A program made the translations under genes and the position numbers. The notes beneath the pieces were generated by a model. That model was not told where the DNA came from. It worked only from the letters and a program-made list of their open reading frames with translations, and searched no databases. A DNA stretch of 64,000 nt from an uncultured Lachnospiraceae bacterium (GTDB lineage Bacteria > Bacillota > Clostridia > Lachnospirales > Lachnospiraceae), in contig CAMEJJ010000004.1 in assembly GCA_945919795.1 (NCBI GenBank), positions 62,001 to 126,000 of the forward strand. Reading direction: 5' to 3'. Below, in pieces: positions 16,235 through 24,173 of this stretch; the first letter of the stretch is position 1, and every line of letters begins with the position of its first letter.

Positions 16235-18502
16235 TTATTTTTTTTGCTGTTTTTTTACAATATATTTCTTCATCACAAACCACAGTGCTCCGGTAATGCA
16301 GACAGAAGAATATGCTCCGCAGATAATACCTACCATCAAAGGCAGGGCAAATTCACGGATACTGGTCACACCGAGGATATACAATACCGCTACCATGACA
16401 AAGGTGGTAAAGGAAGTATTGATACTTCTTGACAAGGTCTGTGTAATACTGGTGTTAACAATGGTATCCAGCTCTGTTTTCTTGGGCATTTCTTTCAGAT
16501 TCTCACGGATACGGTCAAAAATAACGATGGTTGCATTAATGGAATAACCGACGATGGTCAACATACATGCAATAAAGGTATTTCCGACACTGGTCTTGCT
16601 GATTGCATAAAATGCCAGAACAACCAAAACATCATGAACCAGGGCAACAACCGCACTGGTTGCAAAACGGATATCGCTGAAACGGATCCAGATATATAAC
16701 AGCATACAAAGCGTTGCAATGACAACGGCAACGACTGCATCCGATTTCATTTCCGAACTGATTGTCGCACTGATTGTCTCAGACTGGACATCGTCGGAAG
16801 AAACATGGAAATTGGTGTCTAACATATCTTCCACAGCTTCTCTTTCTTCTACGGAAAGACTTCTTGTCTTAATGACAACCTCTGTTGTTCCGCTTACCTT
16901 CTGTGTCTGAACCGCACCGTCTCCGGTAATCTCTTCAAACAACGGAACCACTTTAGCATCCAGTTCTTCAATACTCATATCTTCATTGAATGTAACGGTT
17001 GTGGAAGTTCCGCCAACGAATTCCATGGAATAATTTAATATATTACCGGTTGATGATTTATTCACACCAAGCATCACAAATCCGCCGATAATCACAACTA
17101 AGGAAATGGTAAAGAAAACAGCTTTTTTGCTCAGGAAATTAATCGCCTTATGTTCTTTTCCGATACCATACCACTTTTCATCCTGGAAACCGACTGCATA
17201 AAAGAGATGCAGTAATACTCTTGTTACCACCATGGCAGTAAACATGGAAAGAATAATACCAATCATCAAGGTCTGGGCAAATCCCTTTACCGTACCAGAG
17301 CCCTTTAGCGCCAACACAATTGCCGCAATAAAGGTTGTGATATTTCCATCCACAATAGCTGAAGTAGCTTTATCAAAACCAATCTTAATGGAAGATTTTA
17401 CCGTCTTTCCGGTTGCAAGCTCCTCCCTGATACGGGCAAAGATGATGACATTGGCATCAACCGCCATACCGATTGCAAGAATAACACCGGCAACACCCGG
17501 AAGTGTCAGCGTAAGATTAAAGCCGTTTAATACTAACAATGTCATAATGACATAAATTAACAATGCAATTGCCGATGTAAAACCGGGAATAAAGTATACA
17601 ACAGTCATAAAAATACAAACAATTGCAAGACCGATTGCACCGGCTTTTAAACTGGTTTTGATTGCATCGGAACCAAGTTGTGCTCCAACAACATTGGATC
17701 TCATTTCCTCAAGCTCTAAGCTAAGTCCACCGATACGAATGGTGGAAGCCAGTGTTTTGGCCTCTTCAATGCTATCCATACCGGTAATCTGTGCCTGTCC
17801 GCCTGTAATAACGGAAATAACGTTCGGTACAGAGACCAGTTCTCCATCATAATAAATACCGATGGATTCACCTCTGTTGTAAGCACGCTCTGTAGCTTTT
17901 GCAAACGCTTCGGAACCTTCCTGTGTAAATGTCAGTTCAACCACATACTCCATCTCCTGCAATGCTCCGCTACTCTGTGTAGCACCGGCATCTGCAGCGG
18001 CAACTTTTGTGCCATCCAAAGGAATGGAACCCTCTGCCATCAATTCATCAATGGATTTGGTCAGGGAATAAATATATTTTCCTTTTTCCTCATCAAAACC
18101 GGTTAACGTATAATTTGCTTCACCGGCTTCGTTTGTCTGATAAATAAAATACAGACTTCCGGGCTGGCCCAATTCCTGCAATATCGCATTGGCATCCGAT
18201 ACACCGGGAATTTCGATATTGATACGATTATCGCCTTCTTGATAAACCTGAGCTTCGGTAGAATAGTTTTCTACACGTTTCTGCAGTTTGTAAATGGTAT
18301 CTGACATATCTTCGGAAGAAGGTGTTTCCTCTCCCACAACCTGATATGTGATACTGACACCACCTGCTAAATCCAGACCCTGTTTAATATTTGCCATTGA
18401 TCCGGTTTTTCCCGATCCAATACCGAAAAAGGCAACATAACCCATTCCGACTGCTGCGATCAGAAAAAGAATCAGCAATACGGCAGCTGTTCTTTTTTTC
18501 AT
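16235..18502 (-). CDS. secDF: SecDF fusion, Sec translocase accessory
   Basis: 755-aa fused SecD and SecF. The SecD half covers about 1-430, with an N-terminal membrane anchor, a periplasmic-type domain and GMAVDANVIIFARIREE in its membrane bundle. The SecF half covers about 440-755, with GYSINATIVIFDRIREN. The pair of VD(A/x)NVI.F.RI-type motifs is characteristic. It uses proton-motive force to help pull exported proteins through SecYEG. Its start is 1 nt after the scfB stop, with the GGAGAGGAG site inside scfB, indicating translational coupling to peptide maturation. Confidence 0.96.
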   Translation of the reverse strand: MKKRTAAVLLILFLIAAVGMGYVAFFGIGSGKTGSMANIKQGLDLAGGVSITYQVVGEETPSSEDMSDTIYKLQKRVENYSTEAQVYQEGDNRINIEIPGVSDANAILQELGQPGSLYFIYQTNEAGEANYTLTGFDEEKGKYIYSLTKSIDELMAEGSIPLDGTKVAAADAGATQSSGALQEMEYVVELTFTQEGSEAFAKATERAYNRGESIGIYYDGELVSVPNVISVITGGQAQITGMDSIEEAKTLASTIRIGGLSLELEEMRSNVVGAQLGSDAIKTSLKAGAIGLAIVCIFMTVVYFIPGFTSAIALLIYVIMTLLVLNGFNLTLTLPGVAGVILAIGMAVDANVIIFARIREELATGKTVKSSIKIGFDKATSAIVDGNITTFIAAIVLALKGSGTVKGFAQTLMIGIILSMFTAMVVTRVLLHLFYAVGFQDEKWYGIGKEHKAINFLSKKAVFFTISLVVIIGGFVMLGVNKSSTGNILNYSMEFVGGTSTTVTFNEDMSIEELDAKVVPLFEEITGDGAVQTQKVSGTTEVVIKTRSLSVEEREAVEDMLDTNFHVSSDDVQSETISATISSEMKSDAVVAVVIATLCMLLYIWIRFSDIRFATSAVVALVHDVLVVLAFYAISKTSVGNTFIACMLTIVGYSINATIVIFDRIRENLKEMPKKTELDTIVNTSITQTLSRSINTSFTTFVMVAVLYILGVTSIREFALPLMVGIICGAYSSVCITGALWFVMKKYIVKKQQKK

Positions 18503-18503
18503 G

Positions 18504-19904
18504 TTAGTTCTCCTCTCCTGCAGCCAAAGCCGCTTTGATCATAATAGCACATTCAATCCGTTTTCTCTGTAATTCACATCCGATATCATATGCATCATAT
18601 ATACTGTTCCCATAATTATAAGCATTGGCAGCACAACCGCCGCTGCAATAAAATTTGGCAAAACAATTCTTACATTTATCCTTGGCATAGACATTGCAGC
18701 CTTTAAATTGTTGCATGATGTCAGGACGTACAATCCCATCATCTACATTTCCCATTAAAAACTCTTCCATACCGACAAACTGGTGACAAGGATAAAAATC
18801 TCCCCATGGAGTAACCGCCAGATATTCCGTTCCGGAACCACATCCGGACAATCTCTTATAAACACAGGGACCGCCTTCCATATCAATCATAAAATGAAAG
18901 AAATTAAAATCTCTGCCGGTTTGCTTGCGATCAATAATCATTTTGGCAAGCTTGTCATATTCTTCCTTAATAATCGGAACATCTTGTTCTGTAATAGCGT
19001 AATCTTCTTTTTCATCGGCAACAACCGGTTCAACCGAAATCTGTTTAAAACCAAGATCCGCAAGATGCATAACATCTTTGGAAAAATCCAGATTATTATG
19101 CGTAAAGGTTCCTCTCACATAATAATTCATCTGATTGCGGCTTTCTGCCACTTTGATGTACTTGGGAACGACTTCATCATAACTGCCCTGTCCGCCCCGG
19201 TGCGGTCGCATCAGATCATGAATTTCTTTGCGTCCGTCAATACTTAAGACAATATTACTCATCTCGCGATTGACAAATTCGAGAATTTCATCATTTAAAA
19301 GTACGCCGTTGGTTGTCAGGGTAAAACGGAACTTTTTATGAAAAGGCTCTTCCAAAGACCGTCCGTAATTGACAAGATCTTTAACCACCTGCCAGTTTAA
19401 CAAAGGCTCTCCGCCAAAAAAATCAACTTCCAGATTGACTCTGTTGCCGGAATTCTTTACCAGAAAGTCCAAAGCCTTTTTTCCGACTTCATAACTCATA
19501 ATGGCGCGTCTGCCGTGATATTCTCCTTCTTCCGCAAAACAGTATTTACAAGCCAGATTACAATCATGAGCAATATGTAAACACAGAGCTTTTACCACTG
19601 TTTCACGTTCTCCGAATTGTTCAATATACGGCTCATAAATATCTTCCGTATATAAAAGTCCTGCCTCGTACAATTCCAATATTTCATCAACTGCCTCGGC
19701 AATATCACTTTCCGAATATTGTTTGTCTTTATCTGACAACACTTTAAAGGCAACCTCTGATACTTTTTCTTTATCAGACTTTGCCTTAATACATTCTTCT
19801 AATTCGGGGATCAAATCATACACGACATCATCAACGACATGAACGGCACCGCTATTGACATCCAAAGCGATTTTAAAACCGTTGTTTTGATATACATGTA
19901 CCAC
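18504..19904 (-). CDS. scfB: Radical-SAM SCIFF maturase (thioether-forming, SPASM type)
   Basis: 466-aa radical-SAM peptide-modifying enzyme that installs thioether bonds in the SCIFF precursor in characterised relatives. An N-terminal peptide-recognition-like region (DVNSGAVHVVDDVVYD) precedes the cluster motif CxxxCxxC (Cys115, 119, 122). The C-terminal SPASM region is cysteine-rich, with PCHQF, GCNVYAKDKCKNC, FYCSGGC and a late GCEL. I start at a GTG at 19904 with AAGGAG 9 nt upstream; the in-frame ATG at 19952 would add 16 residues encoded by an unrelated repeat. The substrate gene lies directly upstream. Confidence 0.93.
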   Translation of the reverse strand: MVHVYQNNGFKIALDVNSGAVHVVDDVVYDLIPELEECIKAKSDKEKVSEVAFKVLSDKDKQYSESDIAEAVDEILELYEAGLLYTEDIYEPYIEQFGERETVVKALCLHIAHDCNLACKYCFAEEGEYHGRRAIMSYEVGKKALDFLVKNSGNRVNLEVDFFGGEPLLNWQVVKDLVNYGRSLEEPFHKKFRFTLTTNGVLLNDEILEFVNREMSNIVLSIDGRKEIHDLMRPHRGGQGSYDEVVPKYIKVAESRNQMNYYVRGTFTHNNLDFSKDVMHLADLGFKQISVEPVVADEKEDYAITEQDVPIIKEEYDKLAKMIIDRKQTGRDFNFFHFMIDMEGGPCVYKRLSGCGSGTEYLAVTPWGDFYPCHQFVGMEEFLMGNVDDGIVRPDIMQQFKGCNVYAKDKCKNCFAKFYCSGGCAANAYNYGNSIYDAYDIGCELQRKRIECAIMIKAALAAGEEN

Positions 19905-19923
19905 GTTTGTTTTCTCCTTATTT

Positions 19924-20006
19924 GGGGACGGTTCTTTTGTCACAAAGAGCATCCCTATGTCATATTCTTTGTTTCATGAGAAGGGGCGTGAACCAAAAAA
20001 CGTCCC
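19924..20006. repeat. Short element with GGGACG-type terminal inverted repeats
   Basis: The left end GGGGACGGTTCTTTTGTCAC and the right end GGTTC-AAAAAACGTCCC-like sequence are imperfectly complementary, flanking 83 bp. The GGGACGGTTC...GTCAC motif resembles short repeats I associate with clostridial genomes, which is recollection rather than a search result. It supplies the spurious N-terminal extension of scfB. Confidence 0.5.
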
Positions 20007-20012
20007 ATGAAA

Positions 20013-20036
20013 AAGCAGCGACCGCAATCGCTGCTT
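20013..20036 (-). terminator. Hairpin between scfA and scfB
   Basis: The 9-bp stem AAGCAGCGA / TCGCTGCTT followed by TTTTC on the minus strand, 14 nt after the scfA stop. It is probably a partial terminator that leaves more precursor mRNA than maturase mRNA. Confidence 0.7.
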
Positions 20037-20049
20037 ATGAAACATCGTA

Positions 20050-20193
20050 TTATTTAACCTGTTCGCAACTCTGATTGCCAACTGTGCAGGATGTTTTGCA
20101 AGCTGACTGGCAAGATGTCTGGCATTCACCACAACCGCCTTTTTTCACAGTTTTCTTAAGGTCTCTTGTGCTTAATGTTTTGATATGCTTCAT
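20050..20193 (-). CDS. scfA: SCIFF ribosomal peptide precursor (six cysteines in forty-five)
   Basis: 47-aa precursor, too short for usual gene finders. It begins MKHIKTLSTRDLKKTVKKGG and then has six cysteines at residues 21, 24, 28, 32, 36 and 43 in the pattern CxxCx3Cx3Cx3Cx6C. This leader and cysteine spacing define the SCIFF family, a near-universal Clostridia RiPP whose biological role is unknown. GGAGG is 8 nt before the ATG at 20193; another in-frame ATG at 20199 is too close to it. Its own promoter lies just upstream. Confidence 0.95.
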   Translation of the reverse strand: MKHIKTLSTRDLKKTVKKGGCGECQTSCQSACKTSCTVGNQSCEQVK

Positions 20194-20218
20194 GAACATA
20201 GCCTCCTTATTCACTTAA

Positions 20219-20240
20219 ACAGTTTCTATCCTGAAACTGT
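20219..20240 (-). promoter_or_regulatory. Leader hairpin of scfA
   Basis: A perfect 8-bp stem ACAGTTTC / GAAACTGT with a 6-nt loop lies between promoter and ribosome site. It has no T-tail, so mRNA stability or a regulatory role is more likely than termination. Confidence 0.45.
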
Positions 20241-20251
20241 ACTCTTTGGCA

Positions 20252-20280
20252 ATTATAGCATAGTTTTTTATGTATTGAAA
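20252..20280 (-). promoter_or_regulatory. Promoter of scfA
   Basis: On the minus strand, -35 TTTCAA (20275-20280) and -10 TATAAT (20252-20257) with a 17-nt spacer and an extended TGC before the -10. It lies between the TIGR04086 gene and scfA. Confidence 0.7.
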
Positions 20281-20290
20281 GACTTTTTTT

Positions 20291-20677
20291 CTAGCTTAAC
20301 ATTCCACCTAACATTCCGCCGCCTGCACAAAGAAGATAGGTTGTAATCATTCCTCTTCCTACCACCATATCCGATACGCCACCAATCATGGAGACCACGG
20401 TTAAAATCAGAAAATAGATACTTCCGAGAATAAGGCCCCATAGGAACTTCTTAACTTTAAATCTTTTTCCGGCCACAAATCCGGCAAAAAATGTCATGCA
20501 GACATAAATAACGATAATAGCCATATTTACCACATTCTCCGAAATACGGAATTTATACAGGATAAATGCCAGAAGTAAAAGGCATCCTGCTGTCAGAACA
20601 TAAGACAATACCAATATCACAAGTGCTGACAATATTTTCTGATCCTGCTGTTCCCGTTTCATCATCCATTTTCTCAT
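20291..20677 (-). CDS. TIGR04086-family membrane protein
   Basis: 128-aa protein with four hydrophobic segments (about 18-40, 46-66, 78-100 and 108-128) and charged loops, ending in a glycine-rich GGGMLGGML. In Clostridia this family is often found next to the SCIFF genes, which is the main basis for the name. Function is unknown. GAGGT precedes the ATG by about 6 nt. Confidence 0.75.
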   Translation of the reverse strand: MRKWMMKREQQDQKILSALVILVLSYVLTAGCLLLLAFILYKFRISENVVNMAIIVIYVCMTFFAGFVAGKRFKVKKFLWGLILGSIYFLILTVVSMIGGVSDMVVGRGMITTYLLCAGGGMLGGMLS

Positions 20678-20778
20678 ATTCTACCTCTTCTCTGTTTTAT
20701 TACATGATCATTCCACCTGCGAAATATAAAAATTTCCTTATTTACACTTCGTTTATCTTTCGTTTATACAAACTTTAC

Positions 20779-20861
20779 TTGACAAGTTCAAAGCATATAT
20801 AGTATCTTTCCTTATACATAAATACTATGAAAAAAGATTTCATTTATGTATAGAAAGTATT
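20779..20861 (+). promoter_or_regulatory. Promoter and overlapping inverted repeat upstream of the CNNM gene
   Basis: A consensus -35 TTGACA is at 20779-20784 with a possible -10 TATCTT 18 nt later. The -10 region overlaps the left arm (20802-20822) of an imperfect inverted repeat whose right arm is 20842-20861 and whose inner ten pairs, ATACATAAAT / ATTTATGTAT, are perfect. The overlap suggests an operator or a structured 5' leader. Confidence 0.5.
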
Positions 20862-20900
20862 CAGAAACATTACAAAAACAGAAAAGAGGTTTATTTTCAC

Positions 20901-22226
20901 TTGGACACATCAGATGCCATACAACTTATCAGTCTTATCATTTTACTATTTCTTTCCGCGTTTTTTTCTTCTGCGGAGACAGCTCTGACAAGCGTCAACC
21001 GAATAAAAATGAAAACACTTGCGGATGAAGGGGACAAAAAAGCCCAGACGGTTCTGGATGTTTTGGAAAATACCGGAAAGATGTTAAGCACGATTTTAAT
21101 AGGTAATAACATCGTGAACATTACAACCACCACCCTTGCAACAGCACTAACCATCCGGTTGTTTGGCAGTGTGTTTATCGGTCTTGTCACAGCAATACTG
21201 ACAGTTTTAGTGCTATTATTTGGCGAAATCGTCCCCAAAACTGCTGCAAGCATCAATTCTGAAAAAATGGCAAGGGTATATGCACCCATTATCCGCGTTT
21301 TAATGTTTCTTCTGACACCGGTTATTTTTATCATTGACAAACTTTCCGTTTTCTTTTTGAAATTGGCAGGAATTGACAGTGAAACAGCACACAGTGCCAT
21401 GACAGAAAGTGAATTAAAGACATATGTCGAAGTCAGCCACGAAGACGGTGCTATTGAAACAGAAGAAAGGGAAATGATTTTAAACGTATTTGATTTTGGC
21501 GATTCTCTTGCCAAAGACATCATGATTCCACGAATTGAAATGACAATGATTGATGTGGATGCATCTTATACCAAGCTTCGGACGCTATTCAAAAATACGC
21601 TGTTTTCCCGTATTCCTGTATATGAGGGAGATAAAGACAATATCATCGGAAGTGTCAACTTAAAAGACTTTTTCCTTGTCAATAAAAAAACCGATTTCAA
21701 CATCCGTAATATCATGCGTGACATCTACTACACCTATGAAACCAAAAAAACAGATGATTTAATGGTAGAAATGCGTGAAAGTGCTAATAATATTGCGATT
21801 GTACTTGATGAATACGGTTCTGCCGTGGGACTGATTACATTGGAAGATTTATTGGAAGAAATTGTAGGTGAAATCCGCGATGAATATGATACGGAAGAAG
21901 AAGAACTCATTAAAGAAATAGGTCCCAACACCTATGATATTGCCGGTTCCATGAAGCTTGACGATATCAATGATGCATTGGATACCAACTTTACATCCGA
22001 AGATTATGACTCCATCGGTGGTATTATGATTGAATATCTAGATCACATTCCCAAAAAAAATGAAATCGCTGTTTTGGAAGACGGCACACAGATACAGGCT
22101 TCCAACATTAACAAAAACCGCATTCTGCGCGTCATTGTTACCCTGCCTTTACATACACAGACAGATGAAGATGAATCAATCGCAATCCAATCCGATCAAT
22201 CATCTGACGAAGTAAAGCAGGACTGA
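20901..22226 (+). CDS. CNNM/CorC-HlyC-type transporter with CBS pair
   Basis: 441-aa membrane protein of the UPF0053/CNNM class, members of which export Mg2+ or are linked to magnesium and cobalt homeostasis. Order: a DUF21 membrane domain (about 1-185, with FFSSAETALTSVNR), two CBS repeats (about 205-325, with MIPRIEMTMID and VLDEYGSAVGLITLEDLLEE) and a C-terminal CorC/HlyC domain (about 340-420). It starts at a TTG at 20901 with GAGGT about 11 nt upstream; no in-frame ATG is nearby. Older annotation as hemolysin is not supported by mechanism. Confidence 0.88.
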   Translation: MDTSDAIQLISLIILLFLSAFFSSAETALTSVNRIKMKTLADEGDKKAQTVLDVLENTGKMLSTILIGNNIVNITTTTLATALTIRLFGSVFIGLVTAILTVLVLLFGEIVPKTAASINSEKMARVYAPIIRVLMFLLTPVIFIIDKLSVFFLKLAGIDSETAHSAMTESELKTYVEVSHEDGAIETEEREMILNVFDFGDSLAKDIMIPRIEMTMIDVDASYTKLRTLFKNTLFSRIPVYEGDKDNIIGSVNLKDFFLVNKKTDFNIRNIMRDIYYTYETKKTDDLMVEMRESANNIAIVLDEYGSAVGLITLEDLLEEIVGEIRDEYDTEEEELIKEIGPNTYDIAGSMKLDDINDALDTNFTSEDYDSIGGIMIEYLDHIPKKNEIAVLEDGTQIQASNINKNRILRVIVTLPLHTQTDEDESIAIQSDQSSDEVKQD

Positions 22227-22233
22227 TGTAAAT

Positions 22234-22269
22234 ATGCAAAAAGCGCGAATATTTGGAGCTTTTTGCATT
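22234..22269. terminator. Bidirectional terminator between converging genes
   Basis: The stem TGCAAAAAGC / GCTTTTTGCA separates the 3' ends of the CNNM and phosphopantetheinyl transferase genes, with T and A runs on each side. Confidence 0.75.
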
Positions 22270-22274
22270 TATAA

Positions 22275-22907
22275 TCAGGAACACGCATCCGAACAGGGGG
22301 AAATCATGGTGATTTCCTCACAGAAAGCATCGTGATAGGAAGAAACGGATAAAAAACAGTTCTCACACGGCTGAAATTCTTTTGTGTAGATTTCAGTCGT
22401 CTTTTTATCTTTATCCAAGAGACCGGCAATTCCAATTCCGGTTAATTTTACCGCGCTTTCTTTTCTTGTCCACCAGCGTGTAAAAAAGATATCCTTCTCT
22501 TCCTGATTCACAATCTCATCCATCTGAGCTTTTTCTTTTTCAGAAGCGATTTTTAAAAACAGTTTTTCCTTATATGCGCGAATTCCTTCTACATCCACGC
22601 CGATTTCTACTTCATCACAAGCACAGACTGCAAAATCGTCTGCATGCGAAAGGTTTACATAAAACATATCCAAGTGTGGAAAAAACAGCTTGCCGGTATT
22701 TGTCACATCTTCTTTTTCCGAAAGGGAAATGCCATGTTCTTTCATACAAATACCCAAAAGATACGAAGCTGCCAGACTTCGTTTCTGATCTGCTTCATTT
22801 TTATAGGAATCTGCCAGTTTCATCCGGCATTTAGGAATTTCTTCCATCAACTGTTCTTTTGACATCGCCCGGAATAATTCCGATACCCTGCAAAAATATA
22901 GTTTCAT
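22275..22907 (-). CDS. 4'-phosphopantetheinyl transferase, Sfp type
   Basis: 210-aa enzyme that moves phosphopantetheine from CoA to a conserved serine on carrier proteins. The Mg2+ site IGVDVE and the second motif WWTRKESAVKLTG are intact, with SHADDFAVCA before them. The length is typical of the Sfp/Gsp class. No NRPS or PKS genes are near; the acyl carrier protein at 40019 is a plausible substrate, but that is inference. Confidence 0.9.
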   Translation of the reverse strand: MKLYFCRVSELFRAMSKEQLMEEIPKCRMKLADSYKNEADQKRSLAASYLLGICMKEHGISLSEKEDVTNTGKLFFPHLDMFYVNLSHADDFAVCACDEVEIGVDVEGIRAYKEKLFLKIASEKEKAQMDEIVNQEEKDIFFTRWWTRKESAVKLTGIGIAGLLDKDKKTTEIYTKEFQPCENCFLSVSSYHDAFCEEITMISPCSDACS

Positions 22908-22993
22908 TTTTAACCCAGTCCAATGTTTTTCTATATCAAGTTCGCTATTCGTTAATCAAGCCAGTTGTTTATTATTCAAATTCGTTGATTTTA

Positions 22994-24103
22994 TTAATCA
23001 AGTCCACCATTTCTCTTTAATCCAAGACGATAAACGGCATCCGACTTATCTGCCATTCTGTCATAAATCATATCCAGCCACTGACGGTTTAAATTTGTGG
23101 AATTCAAAATGGTAATACGGTCCGGTCTTGTACTTCCGGCTCTTAACCAAGCATCTGCAAAGATATCCTTTGTAATGCCGTAAGCAGCCGGGTCTAAATC
23201 AATACCGTAAGCGCGACAAACTTCTACAAGCTGTGTTTCATCTCTTCCCTGAAAAATACAGGCTCCGACGCTTCCAAGTGCTACAGCAAGTCCATGTGAA
23301 ATCTTGATTTCAGGGTAAAACTCTTCTATGGCATGACAAAACAGGTGCTCGCTTCCGCTGCTTGGTCTGGACGAACCGGCAATCTCCATGGCAAGACCTC
23401 CCATAACCAAAGATCTTGACAGAATACGGATAAAGGTTTTATTGGTAAGATCTTTATTGTCTGAATGATAAACCGTATCATAACTCATGCGGGCTATGGC
23501 ATAGGCAAAATCATCCAAAGGCTTTCCTTCTTTTTCTGCAGACAGTTTCCAGTCAAATAACGCCGTATGTTTGCTGATGGTATCACCAATACCGGATAAG
23601 GTCTGCCCCTTAGGTGCTTTCATAATCATATCGGTATCTACTAAAATCGCCGTAGGAATTTTGCTTCCCAACGTTTTACGGCTCTTTCCTTCCATTCCCA
23701 GTACGGAAAAGGGGGATGCCAATGAATCATTGCTCAATGTCGTAGGCAGACAGATATAGGCGGTTTTACTGACAAATGCCGCATATTTAGCCACATCCAA
23801 AACACGTCCTCCGCCAAAACCAATCACGACTTTGACATTTGCCATGCTGATATATTTTGCCAGTGCAACAGCCTGTTCATAGTCCCCCTGTACAACTTCA
23901 TACACCTCTGCGCCACCGAAATCCTTTTGAATTTCACTGACAATATCCGGATATAAATTCATTAGAAAATTTTCGCTTACAAGAATAGCTTTTTGCCCCT
24001 TGATTTCCGGTACATATTTGTAAACGGTTTCATCCACATGGTTAAAAACCCCTTCTTCCACTACCAGACAAAGAGGCAGATTAAAACTTGAATACTGGCC
24101 CAT
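22994..24103 (-). CDS. Glycerol-1-phosphate dehydrogenase-like protein (EgsA/AraM family)
   Basis: 369-aa member of the iron-type alcohol dehydrogenase fold. The NAD(P) loop is VIGFGGGRVLDVAK, followed by CLPTTLSNDSLASP and the metal-site histidines in SGSEHLFCHAIE and ISHGLAVALG. Bacterial relatives such as AraM make sn-glycerol-1-phosphate from dihydroxyacetone phosphate. I start at the ATG at 24103 (MGQYSSF) because AAGGAG is 7 nt upstream. Context (PPTase, aspS) does not reveal the pathway. Confidence 0.8.
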   Translation of the reverse strand: MGQYSSFNLPLCLVVEEGVFNHVDETVYKYVPEIKGQKAILVSENFLMNLYPDIVSEIQKDFGGAEVYEVVQGDYEQAVALAKYISMANVKVVIGFGGGRVLDVAKYAAFVSKTAYICLPTTLSNDSLASPFSVLGMEGKSRKTLGSKIPTAILVDTDMIMKAPKGQTLSGIGDTISKHTALFDWKLSAEKEGKPLDDFAYAIARMSYDTVYHSDNKDLTNKTFIRILSRSLVMGGLAMEIAGSSRPSSGSEHLFCHAIEEFYPEIKISHGLAVALGSVGACIFQGRDETQLVEVCRAYGIDLDPAAYGITKDIFADAWLRAGSTRPDRITILNSTNLNRQWLDMIYDRMADKSDAVYRLGLKRNGGLD

Positions 24104-24131
24104 ATCAATTCTCCTTTTCACTTAACTAAGA

Positions 24132-24155
24132 AATGCACAATATAAATTGTGCATT
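24132..24155. terminator. Terminator-like hairpin between aspS and the dehydrogenase
   Basis: A perfect 10-bp stem AATGCACAAT / ATTGTGCATT with a 4-nt loop and modest T tracts on both strands. It lies 18 nt past the aspS stop. Confidence 0.7.
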
Positions 24156-24173
24156 TTCATTGTTGTATTGAAA

